NCBI RefSeq assembly: GCF_008727775.1
Contig: NZ_CP044232.1
Location: forward strand, 2,790,001 to 2,854,000
Length of the DNA stretch: 64,000 nucleotides
Source of the DNA: Microbacterium lushaniae
GTDB taxonomy: Bacteria; Actinomycetota; Actinomycetes; Actinomycetales; Microbacteriaceae
Direction: 5' to 3'
In this document: in pieces, positions 44,562-52,691 of the stretch
Layout of the letters: the number at the start of each line of letters is the position of its first letter
How positions within the stretch are numbered: position 1 is the stretch's first letter
The notes under the pieces: generated by a model
What the model was told of the DNA's origin: nothing
The model's database searches: none
Seen by the model: the letters and a program-made list of their open reading frames with translations, nothing else
Translations under genes and position numbers: made by a program

Positions 44562-45410
44562 TCAGGCGGGCCGGCGGAACTCCTTCATGCGACGCATGTA
44601 GGCGCGCACGCGCGTCAGGCCGAGCGGCACGGGCCAGTCGTCGGCGCGGAAGTACGCATCCGTCCCCCCGTCGACGAAGATGACCGCCCCGCACAGGAAG
44701 CCCGCCGAGGGACCGAGCATCATGAGAACCCAGTCCGCGATCTGGGCCGGGTCGCCGAATCCACCGACCGGCACGGGGAAGCTCTCGATCGCCTTGGCCT
44801 CCTCGGGCTCGGAGAGCTGCTTCTGGAGCAGCGGCGTGAGGATCGCACCCGGGGCGATCGCGTTCAGACGGATGCCGGCGCCCGCCCACTCCGCCGTCAC
44901 CGCGTTGCGGCGCATCCAGCGGGTCACGGCGATCTTGGATCCGGCGTAGACCATGGCCGGTGCATTCTTGCCCATGCGCCGGGCGGCGCGGATGGCCCGC
45001 GCGCGGTCGCCCTTCAGCAGCGCCCGCACGACACCCCCAGGCACCGCCGGGACCGTCGTCGTGGAGTTCGACGAGAACACGACCACACGTGCGTTCCCGG
45101 CGGCGGCGAGCGCCGGACGCCACGCCTCCAGCAGCTCCACGACACCGGAGTAGTTGACCGCCGCGATGAGTTCTTCACGGCCCGGCATCGGCCCCACCCC
45201 GGCAGCCAGGACGGCGCCGTCCAGACGCCCTCCGGCGCGCTCGAGCACGGTCCGTCCGGCGCTGGCACGTCCCTCGGCGGTGGAGAGGTCTGCGACGACC
45301 TCGGCCTCGCGCAGGTCGACGCCGATCACCTCGTGGCCGGCCTCGCGCAGGCGACTGACGACCGCGGCCCCCATCCCCGATGCGGACCCGGTCACGACAT
45401 ACGTACCCAT
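44562..45410 (-). CDS. Short-chain dehydrogenase/reductase
   Basis: A 282-residue SDR. The cofactor loop is TYVVTGSASGMGAAVVSRLR, the active site is YAGSKIAVTRWMRRNAVTAE (Tyr and Lys four apart), and FLCGAVIFVDGGTDAYF is the usual end. The short central Rossmann part resembles 3-alpha-hydroxysteroid dehydrogenase-like SDRs. It is divergent from a TetR regulator with 67 bases between starts. An inverted repeat in that gap suggests the regulator controls it. The substrate is unknown. Confidence 0.88.
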   Translation of the reverse strand: MGTYVVTGSASGMGAAVVSRLREAGHEVIGVDLREAEVVADLSTAEGRASAGRTVLERAGGRLDGAVLAAGVGPMPGREELIAAVNYSGVVELLEAWRPALAAAGNARVVVFSSNSTTTVPAVPGGVVRALLKGDRARAIRAARRMGKNAPAMVYAGSKIAVTRWMRRNAVTAEWAGAGIRLNAIAPGAILTPLLQKQLSEPEEAKAIESFPVPVGGFGDPAQIADWVLMMLGPSAGFLCGAVIFVDGGTDAYFRADDWPVPLGLTRVRAYMRRMKEFRRPA

Positions 45411-45439
45411 GATTCCTCTTTCCGACGCGCGGGCGATTC

Positions 45440-45462
45440 TTTATGTCACCCTCTGCCATAAA
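45440..45462. promoter_or_regulatory. Probable TetR operator (TTTATG ... CATAAA)
   Basis: TTTATG (45440-45445) and CATAAA (45457-45462) form an inverted repeat with an 11-base centre, inside the short gap between the divergent SDR and TetR genes. This AT-rich pair stands out in the GC-rich surroundings. Confidence 0.6.
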
Positions 45463-45477
45463 TAGTACGCTTCCGGC

Positions 45478-46062
45478 ATGAGCGCGACCACTCCCGCCCG
45501 GCGCGGTCGGCCCCCCGTGGTGGACCGCGACGCCGTCGCGCGGGAGGCGATCGACCTGTGGTCCACGCAGGGCTTCGCCGCCACGACCTGGGATCAGATC
45601 TCCGAACGCACCGGCGTGAGCGTGCGCACCCTCATCCGCCGCTTCGGATCGCAGCCGGCGATCCTCGCCCGCCCGATCGAGGCGGCCACCGATCGGTTGC
45701 GGGCGGCCCTGCGCGCCGCCCCCGCCGACGCGGACCCCTCCGACGTCGTGCACACGGCGGTCGTGGCCTCGGTGTCGGAGGACGATGCCGTGCGCGCAGG
45801 GGGCCTCCCCTGGGTGCGCGTCGTCGCAGCCGAGCCGCAACTGCAGGCCTGGCTGCGCACGGCTTATGCGCCGTGGATCACTGAGCTCGCCGCATCCATC
45901 CGAGCGCGGGTGCCCGACATCGACGACGACACCGCGTACGCCCTCGCCTGCGGATTCGAGGCCGTCGCCAACGCGGCGATGCAGGCGTGGGCGCGCGCCG
46001 GGGGCACCGACTCCCCCGCCGCCCACGTCGGCGCGGCGGTCCACCGCTTCCGCATCGGCTGA
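45478..46062 (+). CDS. TetR-family transcriptional regulator
   Basis: A 194-residue repressor. The N-terminal helix-turn-helix is AREAIDLWSTQGFAATTWDQ followed by ISERTGVSVRTLIRRFGSQP. The C-terminal half is a ligand domain typical of the acyl-CoA or drug-sensing MftR-like group. The ATG at 45478 is used. It is divergent from an SDR and probably represses it through the palindrome at 45440-45462. Confidence 0.9.
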   Translation: MSATTPARRGRPPVVDRDAVAREAIDLWSTQGFAATTWDQISERTGVSVRTLIRRFGSQPAILARPIEAATDRLRAALRAAPADADPSDVVHTAVVASVSEDDAVRAGGLPWVRVVAAEPQLQAWLRTAYAPWITELAASIRARVPDIDDDTAYALACGFEAVANAAMQAWARAGGTDSPAAHVGAAVHRFRIG

Positions 46063-46086
46063 AGGCTCCGGGCGGGCAGGAGGACA

Positions 46087-46509
46087 ATGCTCGCCATGAC
46101 CGCATCCCGCTGGACGCCACTGGCCCTCGTCTATCTCGCCCTCGCCGTCGTGGGGCTGGTCGCGACCTTCACGCTGAACGCGTGGTCGGTCGTGCAGGCG
46201 CGGGACTACCTCGGCGACCTGGTGAACTCGGGTCCGGCCGTCGCATCCATCGGCACCGACCTGCTCGTCGTCGCCATCGCCGGATGCGTCTTCCTCATCG
46301 TCGAGGCGCGGCGCCTGGGGATGCGGCGGGCTTGCGTGTACATCCTCCTGTCGGCCGTGACGGCGTTCGCCTTCACCTTCCCGCTGTTCCTCGCGATGCG
46401 GGAGCGGCGCCTCCAGCGCGGTGTCCCCGGCGCCTCTCCTCCGTTCAGAACTCAGGAGACACGCCGGCGCGGCACCCCCGGCGGACCCTCCGGAGACGGA
46501 TTCTCCTGA
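46087..46509 (+). CDS. DUF2834 membrane protein
   Basis: A 140-residue protein with three membrane helices: LALVYLALAVVGLVATFTLN, IGTDLLVVAIAGCVFLIVEA and LLSAVTAFAFTFPLFLAM, with the family motif EARRLGMRR between them. The role is unknown. The ATG at 46087 is close to AGGAGG; the ATG at 46096 is an alternative start. The last 22 or so residues (from about RTQETRRRG) are encoded by palindromic element B and are probably not part of the original domain. Confidence 0.75.
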   Translation: MLAMTASRWTPLALVYLALAVVGLVATFTLNAWSVVQARDYLGDLVNSGPAVASIGTDLLVVAIAGCVFLIVEARRLGMRRACVYILLSAVTAFAFTFPLFLAMRERRLQRGVPGASPPFRTQETRRRGTPGGPSGDGFS

Positions 46510-46519
46510 GTTCTGAACG
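46442..46519. repeat. Palindromic element B (18-base perfect arms)
   Basis: CGTTCAGAACTCAGGAGA (46442-46459) is repeated exactly inverted at 46502-46519, with 42 bases in between. The left arm and spacer lie in the end of the DUF2834 reading frame, which stops in the right arm. Element C follows 130 bases later. Confidence 0.85.
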
Positions 46520-46647
46520 AGGACGGCGGATGGCCGTGAACCGTGGGACGCTGGCAACACCTGCGCGGGGGCGTGGCCGGTCATCCGCGCGGTCGCGGAG
46601 GCGGTGGATGCTGCGCTGACGTGACGCTCGCCCGGGCATCGCATCCC

Positions 46648-46715
46648 GGTCGGAGCATCCCGCCGAGGTCGGAGAATGCGAGCCGGATGCTCCGACCTCG
46701 GTGCGATTCTCCGAC
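46648..46715. repeat. Palindromic element C (GTCGGAG x2, CTCCGAC x2)
   Basis: Two direct copies of GTCGGAG (46649-46655, 46668-46674) are followed by two inverted copies (46690-46696, 46709-46715), placed symmetrically around base 46682. GGTCGGAGCATCC (46648-46660) also has an exact inverted copy at 46685-46697. The element sits 25 bases after the end of the CoA-transferase gene. Confidence 0.82.
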
Positions 46716-46740
46716 GCGGGTCAGCCGCGCGCGGCGGGCG

Positions 46741-47976
46741 TCAGAGCACGCCGGACTCGGTCAGACCCTGTACCCGCTCCTCGGAGTAGCCGAGCAGGTC
46801 CCGCATGACGGCGTGCGTGTGCTCGCCGAGCCCCGGTGCGGGAGCGGACAGATCCACCGTGCTGCGGGAGAAGACCACCGGCAGGCCCGATCCGTACAGA
46901 CCGTCGAAGTGGCCGAACTTGGGATGGACGAGCGGCACCACCTCGCCGCGCGCCACGACATCGGGATCCCGGACGGCCTCGGCGGTCGTGCGCACCGCGG
47001 CGGAGGGCGCGCCGTGCGTCTCCAGGGCTGCGAGTGCCTCTTCGAGTGTGGTCTCCGCGGCCCAGCCCGCGATGAGAGCGTGGAGGCGGTCGGCGTTCGC
47101 GACGCGGGCGTCGCGCGTGGCGAAATCCTCCGCCTGCAGCAGGTCGGGGCGTCCGATGGCCCCCAGAACGCCGGCGGCGAACTGGTCGGTGGGCGCGCAG
47201 ATGGCGAACCACCCGTCCCGCGTGCGGAAGGTGCCGAACGGCGCCAGACGGGGCACGTACGCACCGGTGCGCAGCGGGAAGCCGACCGATTCCAGGGCGT
47301 CGAACGGCTCGCAGGCGACGAGCGAGGTGAGCGCGCCGAGCATCGACACGTCCACGTGCTGCCCCTGCCCCGTGCGCTCGACCTCGAGAACGGCCGACAG
47401 CGTCCCGATGACGGCGAACAGCGGCGCCACCAGGTCGCCGACGGGCAGCCCGAAGCGGATGGGGCCGTCATCGGGTTCACCGGCGGTCAGCATGACTCCG
47501 CTGAGGGCCTGGATGATCGTGTCCATGGCTTTGCGGTCCCCATGGTCGCCGGTCGCACCGAACCCGCTGATCGACGTGTAGACCAGGCGGGGGTTGATCT
47601 CCCGCACACGGGCGTAATCGATGCCCAGGCGCCGCGTGACCCCGGAGCTGTAGTTCTCCACGAGGATGTCGGCGTTGCGGACGAGATCGAACAGGACCTC
47701 GCGGCTGTCGGGATGCTTCAGATCCAGCGTGAGGCTCTCCTTGCCGCGCCCGCGCAGCATCATCGACACCGACATGTCGTCGGGTGAGGTGCGCTGCAGG
47801 CTCAGCCCGTCGGCCCCGACGTACGGGGAGTTGTTGCGCGAGGAGTCGCCCCCGCGGCCAGGGTTCTCCACCTTGATCACGCGTGCGCCCAGACCCGCCA
47901 GCAGCAGGGTCGCGTAAGGCCCCGCCAGCGCAGAGGTCAGGTCGATCACGGTCTTGCCTTCGAGCGGTCCGCTCAT
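46741..47976 (-). CDS. Class III CoA-transferase (CaiB/BaiF family)
   Basis: A 411-residue enzyme that moves CoA between carboxylic acids. GKTVIDLTSALAGPYATLLL and GARVIKVENPGRGGDSSRNN are the family N-terminus; the catalytic Asp is in RKAMDTIIQALSGVM. VDVSMLGALTSLVACEPF and the small C-terminal helices are also typical. The start ATG at 47976 is chosen; the frame stays open to 48048. It is divergent from the CapA-like gene across a palindrome also found before the peptide-type ABC operon, which puts it in the same probable regulon. The acid is unknown. Confidence 0.9.
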   Translation of the reverse strand: MSGPLEGKTVIDLTSALAGPYATLLLAGLGARVIKVENPGRGGDSSRNNSPYVGADGLSLQRTSPDDMSVSMMLRGRGKESLTLDLKHPDSREVLFDLVRNADILVENYSSGVTRRLGIDYARVREINPRLVYTSISGFGATGDHGDRKAMDTIIQALSGVMLTAGEPDDGPIRFGLPVGDLVAPLFAVIGTLSAVLEVERTGQGQHVDVSMLGALTSLVACEPFDALESVGFPLRTGAYVPRLAPFGTFRTRDGWFAICAPTDQFAAGVLGAIGRPDLLQAEDFATRDARVANADRLHALIAGWAAETTLEEALAALETHGAPSAAVRTTAEAVRDPDVVARGEVVPLVHPKFGHFDGLYGSGLPVVFSRSTVDLSAPAPGLGEHTHAVMRDLLGYSEERVQGLTESGVL

Positions 47977-48043
47977 ACTCACCCCGATGTGTTCCGCGAC
48001 AGTCACGGGCGTTCGTTGCCACGTTTGTCGATGCCGCCATAGT

Positions 48044-48058
48044 ATCAAGGAACTTGAT
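48044..48058. promoter_or_regulatory. Palindrome ATCAAG-GAA-CTTGAT, probable MarR operator
   Basis: Perfect six-base arms around GAA, in the gap between the divergent CoA-transferase and CapA-like genes. The half-site AGTATCAAG is repeated letter for letter upstream of the peptide-type ABC operon at 55669-55677, next to a MarR gene. Confidence 0.68.
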
Positions 48059-48069
48059 TAAGGAGTTTC

Positions 48070-49185
48070 ATGAGCATCCGCATCGCAGCCGTCGGCGACA
48101 TCGTCCTCCAGTACGGCGATCCCGATCCGTACTTCGTCGCCAGTGCCCCCGTGACCCGCGCGAGCGACGTCGCCATCGGGCAGATCGAGGTGCCGCACAC
48201 GACCGAGACCGCCGTCACCGCGCTCACCGTCCCCTCGCCGCCCTCTGACCCCGCCCACCTGCGCGCGATGGCGGATGCGGGCTACGACATCGGCACCGTC
48301 GCCGGCAACCACGTGTTCGACCTGGGCACCAAGGGAGTCCTCGACACGCTCTCGGCGGCGCACGAAGCGGGCATCGTCACGACCGGCACGGGCGCGAACC
48401 TGGCAGCGGCAATGGTGCCCGCCATCGTCGAACGCAAAGGCGTGCGCGTCGGAGTCCTGAGCTTCAACTGCGTCGGCCCGCGGGAGTCCTGGGCCACGAG
48501 CAAGAAGGCCGGCAGCGCCTTCGTCAAGGTGCTCACCCACTACGACCTCGACGACCTGAACCCGGGCAACCCGCCCCAGGTCTACACCTTCGCCGATCGG
48601 CGGTCGCTGCAGCAGATGAGCACCGCGATCGAGTCGCTCCGGCGCGAGGTCGACGTCGTCGTCGTCGCCCTGCACAAGGGATACGGCCACACTCCGGCCC
48701 GCATCGACGATTACGAGTACGAGATCTCCCACGCCGCCGTCGATGCCGGCGCCGACGCCGTCGTCGGGCATCACTCGCACATCATGCGGGGCATCGAGAT
48801 GTACCGCGGCAAGGCGATCTTCCACGGCCTGGGCAACTTCGTCACCGTCACCGACGCTCTCACCCCGAGCCCCGACAGCGACTCCGAAGAGCTCAAGGCC
48901 TGGGCGCGGCGCCGCGTGGAGATGTACGGCTTCTCCCCCGACCCCGACATGCCCGGATACCCCTTCCACCCCGAGAGCCGCAACACCGCGATCGCGATCC
49001 TCGACGTCGACGAGAGCGGCATCCACGCCGGTTTCATCCCGTGCTGGATCGATGGCGACGCCGCCCCCGTGCCCCTGGCCCGCGGCGAGCGCGACTCCGT
49101 CGCCGACTACATCGAGGACATCTCCCGCCGGGCAGGACTGCAGACCCGCTTCGAGTGGGAGGGTGACGTCGTCCGCGTGTCATAA
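48070..49185 (+). CDS. CapA-family protein (metallophosphatase-like)
   Basis: A 371-residue protein of the CapA/PGA_cap family, a calcineurin-like fold. IAAVGDIVLQYGD at the start, GTVAGNHVFDLGTKG in the middle and GHHSHIMRGIEMYRGKAIFH with HGLGNFV hold the metal-binding residues. There is no signal peptide or membrane helix, unlike CapA proteins of poly-glutamate capsule export, so a cytoplasmic hydrolase role is likely. The ATG at 48070 follows AAGGAG. Its neighbours are a CoA-transferase, a serine hydrolase and a peptide-type importer, which suggests breakdown of an imported compound. Confidence 0.85.
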   Translation: MSIRIAAVGDIVLQYGDPDPYFVASAPVTRASDVAIGQIEVPHTTETAVTALTVPSPPSDPAHLRAMADAGYDIGTVAGNHVFDLGTKGVLDTLSAAHEAGIVTTGTGANLAAAMVPAIVERKGVRVGVLSFNCVGPRESWATSKKAGSAFVKVLTHYDLDDLNPGNPPQVYTFADRRSLQQMSTAIESLRREVDVVVVALHKGYGHTPARIDDYEYEISHAAVDAGADAVVGHHSHIMRGIEMYRGKAIFHGLGNFVTVTDALTPSPDSDSEELKAWARRRVEMYGFSPDPDMPGYPFHPESRNTAIAILDVDESGIHAGFIPCWIDGDAAPVPLARGERDSVADYIEDISRRAGLQTRFEWEGDVVRVS

Positions 49186-49208
49186 GGGCGGCACGACGAC
49201 CGCCACGC

Positions 49209-49247
49209 CGAAACGGCAGGCCCCCGCATCGGGGACCTGCCGTTTCG
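49209..49247. terminator. Bidirectional terminator between CapA-like and binding-protein genes
   Basis: Arms of 18 bases with one mismatch and a three-base loop, starting CGAAACGG and ending CCGTTTCG. It lies between two convergent genes. Confidence 0.88.
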
Positions 49248-49292
49248 CATGTCGGTGCCGTGGTGGAGGCGGTGCCCCCACCACGGCACGAG

Positions 49293-50903
49293 TCACTCGG
49301 CGGGCTGCCAGTTGTACTCCGGCTCCGGACCCACCGGGAGCATCACCGGGTTCTGCGGCGACGCCTTGACGTTGGTCACCTTCGGGCCGACGTAGTTCAC
49401 GAAGTACTGCGTGAGGATCGGGACGGTGACCGCGACCTCCTGCCAGCGCTCGCTCATGCGCTCGTACACGGCCTGACGCTCGTCGCCGGTGAGCCCCAGG
49501 CTCTCGGCGTACAGCTTCTCCATCTCCTCGTCGAGGAACCCGAACGGGTTGGACATCGTGTCGACGCTGCGCAGATCCGCATACGCGTTGCCGACGCCGC
49601 CGTTGCTGGCCCACAGGACCGCCTCGTACTGCTTGGACTCCGCCTTCTCGGCGAAGGAGGGGATGCTGGTGGAGTCGACCTCCAGGGTGACCTGGATGCC
49701 GATCTCCTCGAGGGCGCTGGAGATGGCCAGCGCGATCTGCGACTGCTGGTCCTGCAGGCTGCTGTCCAGCACCGTCATCTCGAACCCGTCCTCGTACCCG
49801 GCTTCGGCCATCAGGCGACGGGCCTCTTCGAGGTCGAACTCCCACCCGATGTCGTCGTTGTACCCGGCGGTGCCCTCGACCACGAGCTGGTCGCTGGCTG
49901 ACATGTGCTCGCCGCCGAGCGCGTTCACGATCGCCTCACGGTCGATCGCGAGGGCGATCGCGGCGCGCACCCGCTCGTCGGCGAGGGCGGGGTTGACCTC
50001 GCCCCCGACGTCGGCCAGTCGCAGCGCCCAGTTGTAGAACGGCGCGGACACGATCTCCAGGCCCGCCGACTCGGCCGCCGACGCCAGCAGCGGGCTGCCG
50101 AGCCCGAAGTCGATCTGGCCGGTGGATGCGGCGTTGAGGACGGCGTTCGGATCCGTGATGACCTGCACCTTCACGCGATCCCACATCTGCGCGTCGGGGT
50201 TCCAGTAGTTGGGGTTGCGCTCGTAGATGTACTCCGAGTCGGGCACGGACTCGTCCGCGTCGTACGTGTACTGGCCGGTGCCGTCCATCGTCTGCAGCAA
50301 CGACGCCGGGTCGGCCAGGCCGTCGGGGCCGATGATGTTGCCCAGCATGATCGTCTGGGTGAGCGACATCGGCGCATCGGCGAACGGCGCGCTGTAGGTG
50401 ATCCGCACGGTCGAGTCGTCGACGGCTTCGACGGCTTCGATGGGACCGACGCGCGGCATGTTGCCGCCACCCTTGGCGACGAAGTACTCCATCGACGCGA
50501 CCACCGCTTCGGGGGTCAGGGGCTCGCCGCTGGCGAACTCCACGTCGTCGCGCAGCGTGAACTCGAACACGCTGTTGTCGTCGTTGGTGAACTCCCACTC
50601 GGTGGCCAGCGAGGGCTGCAGACTGCCGTCTGGCGCCTGGTAGATGAGCGGGTCATAGGCCAGCACCGTGAAGACCGAGCCACTCGCCGTCCCCTGCAGC
50701 GCAGGGTCCAGGCTCATGGGGGCTCCTCGGAACTGCAGGACCAGCTCTTCTCCGCGCTCGCCAGTGGCGCCTCCGGTGCCCTCTCCGCCCTCATCGGCGG
50801 TCGGGGTGCACGCGGCCAGGCCTGCCACCAGGGCCAGGGCAGCGACGATGCTGCCCGCTCGTCGGAGCGCACCGCGGCGGCGCGGTCGTTGTTGTGCTGT
50901 CAT
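49293..50903 (-). CDS. Peptide/oligosaccharide-type ABC binding lipoprotein (SBP family 5)
   Basis: A 536-residue lipoprotein: basic, hydrophobic signal and lipobox LAAC (Cys at 32). The mature part has the family 5 signature VFTVLAYDPLIYQAPDGSLQ, PSLATEWEFTNDDNSVFEFT and RAAIALAIDREAIVNALGG. Such proteins bind dipeptides, nickel, opines or other substrates. It is last in the operon (permease, permease-ATPase, ATPase, hydrolase, binding protein), an unusual place. Its start overlaps the hydrolase stop by four bases. Confidence 0.9.
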   Translation of the reverse strand: MTAQQRPRRRGALRRAGSIVAALALVAGLAACTPTADEGGEGTGGATGERGEELVLQFRGAPMSLDPALQGTASGSVFTVLAYDPLIYQAPDGSLQPSLATEWEFTNDDNSVFEFTLRDDVEFASGEPLTPEAVVASMEYFVAKGGGNMPRVGPIEAVEAVDDSTVRITYSAPFADAPMSLTQTIMLGNIIGPDGLADPASLLQTMDGTGQYTYDADESVPDSEYIYERNPNYWNPDAQMWDRVKVQVITDPNAVLNAASTGQIDFGLGSPLLASAAESAGLEIVSAPFYNWALRLADVGGEVNPALADERVRAAIALAIDREAIVNALGGEHMSASDQLVVEGTAGYNDDIGWEFDLEEARRLMAEAGYEDGFEMTVLDSSLQDQQSQIALAISSALEEIGIQVTLEVDSTSIPSFAEKAESKQYEAVLWASNGGVGNAYADLRSVDTMSNPFGFLDEEMEKLYAESLGLTGDERQAVYERMSERWQEVAVTVPILTQYFVNYVGPKVTNVKASPQNPVMLPVGPEPEYNWQPAE

Positions 50904-51799
50904 ATCGTGTCCACCTTCGTGTTGTCGCGGGAATGGCGCGGTTCGGGTTGAGCCGTGCCGTTGATCTCGTCCAGGAACAGCCGCACTTCGCGGATGAGCC
51001 GCTCGGGGATCTCCTGGGTCATGAAGTGCCCCTCGCTCTCGAAGAACACCGCCTTGGAGTCGCGGACGCTCATGACACCGCGCAGGGACGACTCCGGCGA
51101 GACGATGCCGTCGCGCATGCCTGCGAGCATGAGGGTCGGAACCCGGACGGTGCGCAGGATCGCGGCGAGCTCGTCGTTCGTCTTGGCCTCGGGGAAGGGC
51201 ATCCCCTGGTTGATGCGCGATTCGTCCTCGTCACGGGTCAGGGTCGTGGCCACCGCCGCATCCAGGAACCGGTCGCGCTCCGCACGGCGCTCGACCTCGT
51301 CTTCGTGCAGCCAGCCGCCGAGCTTCTCCAGCTGCGCGCGGATGGAGCCGGTGTCGCCGGCCAGGCGCGCGCGGATGACCTCGCGGCGCCCTTCTGAGGA
51401 GTCGGTCACCCCGAAGCGGTCGTGCGGGGTGCCCACGACGGACACGAAAGCCTTCAGGCGGTGCGGGTTGCGCACGGCGATGTACCATCCGATACCCGCG
51501 CCGTGCGATGCGCCGGTGTAGACGAATCGGTCGATCCCGCGGGCATCGGCGAAGGCCACGACGTCATCGGCCCAGCGCGTCAGCCAGCCTTCGCTGGGCG
51601 GCTCGCCTGCGCGAGTCGAGCGCCCGAACCCGCGCGCCTGGATCGTGTAGACCTTGTAGCCCGTGGGCGGTTCGGCGAGGTCTTCGGGGTAGCCGGTGCC
51701 GGCGAAGCCCATCGCGCACGACAGGATCGTCTCCGGTGCGTCGTCGGGGCCGTACTCGTCGTACCAGAGCTCGGCGTCGTCGATCGTCTGCAGGGGCAT
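50900..51799 (-). CDS. Alpha/beta hydrolase
   Basis: A 299-residue hydrolase with the catalytic triad visible: nucleophile Ser in YTGASHGAGIGW, Asp in AGMRDGIVSP and His in SEGHFMTQEIPE. The oxyanion strand is in SCAMGFAGTGY. No signal peptide, so it acts in the cytoplasm. Its position between the transporter ATPase and the binding protein suggests it hydrolyses the imported compound, perhaps an ester, lactone or amide. The ATG at 51799 follows GAGGAG. Confidence 0.88.
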   Translation of the reverse strand: MPLQTIDDAELWYDEYGPDDAPETILSCAMGFAGTGYPEDLAEPPTGYKVYTIQARGFGRSTRAGEPPSEGWLTRWADDVVAFADARGIDRFVYTGASHGAGIGWYIAVRNPHRLKAFVSVVGTPHDRFGVTDSSEGRREVIRARLAGDTGSIRAQLEKLGGWLHEDEVERRAERDRFLDAAVATTLTRDEDESRINQGMPFPEAKTNDELAAILRTVRVPTLMLAGMRDGIVSPESSLRGVMSVRDSKAVFFESEGHFMTQEIPERLIREVRLFLDEINGTAQPEPRHSRDNTKVDTI

Positions 51800-51827
51800 G
51801 CTTCTCCTCGGTATGGCGGTCGGAACG

Positions 51828-52691
51828 TCAGCGGATCGCGCTCGCGATGGCGTCGGTGCGGGCATCGAGCCCGTCCTTCTCCCTGGCCGCATTGCGCAGC
51901 GCCTGCAGCTCGGGATCGGGCACGGGGGCCGCGGCCAGCAGCCGCTGCGTGTACTCGCGCTGCGGATCCTCGTACACGCGCCCGGCGTCTCCCTGCTCGA
52001 CGATCCGCCCCTGTTTGAGCACGGCGATGCGGTCGGACAGGTAGTGGACGATCGACAGATCGTGGGAGATGAAGAGGTAGCTGGCGCCCATCTCGTGCTG
52101 GAGTTCGGCCATCAGATTGATGACCTCCGCCTGGATGGACAGATCGAGGGCGCTGACGGGCTCGTCGCACACCACGAGCCGGGGCGAGAGGATCAGCGCA
52201 CGGGCGATCGCGATCCGCTGCTTCTGCCCACCGGAGAACTGGGCGGGGAACCTCCGCGCGGCGTCCTCGCTCAGCCCCACCCGCCGCAGCATGGCGAACA
52301 CGCGTTCGCGGACGACGGCCTTGTCGGCCGGTTCGTGCACCTGCACGGGTTCGGCGATCGAGTAGCCGATGGGCTTGGTGGGATCCAGCGACGTGTGCGG
52401 GTCCTGATAGATGACCTGCAGCTCCTTCGTCAGCGCCCGCCGCTGCGCCTTGGAGAGCGAGAGGATGTCGCGTCCGTCGTAGCGGATGACGCCGCTGCTG
52501 GGGCGCACCAGGCCGAGCACAGCCTTGCCGATGGTGGATTTGCCCGAGCCGGATTCGCCCACGAGGCCGAGCGTCTCGCGGGGCGCGATCTGCAGGCTCA
52601 CGTCGTCCACGGCCAGGGTGCGGCGGCGTCCCCGCCGGTACTCCACCGACAGGTTCTGCACCTCCAGGATCGGCGGCACGGTCGTCGTCAT
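51828..52691 (-). CDS. Oligopeptide-type ABC transporter ATPase (DppF-like)
   Basis: A 287-residue ATPase: Walker [22 protein letters not shown]-loop VIYQDPHTSLDPTKPIG, signature FSGGQKQRIAIARALILSP and Walker B LVVCDEPVSALDLS. The C-terminal part carries YTQRLLAAAPVPDPEL, typical of OppF/DppF. The start ATG at 52691 overlaps the upstream fusion gene by four bases. A longer open frame to 52835 is an overlap artefact. It would pair with the ATPase domain of the fusion protein. Confidence 0.93.
   Translation of the reverse strand: MTTTVPPILEVQNLSVEYRRGRRRTLAVDDVSLQIAPRETLGLVGESGSGKSTIGKAVLGLVRPSSGVIRYDGRDILSLSKAQRRALTKELQVIYQDPHTSLDPTKPIGYSIAEPVQVHEPADKAVVRERVFAMLRRVGLSEDAARRFPAQFSGGQKQRIAIARALILSPRLVVCDEPVSALDLSIQAEVINLMAELQHEMGASYLFISHDLSIVHYLSDRIAVLKQGRIVEQGDAGRVYEDPQREYTQRLLAAAPVPDPELQALRNAAREKDGLDARTDAIASAIR

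Noticed and set aside
48070..49185. Poly-gamma-glutamate capsule synthesis by the CapA-like protein
   Set aside because: capB/capC-type genes and a membrane anchor are absent. Its promoter is shared with a CoA-transferase instead.
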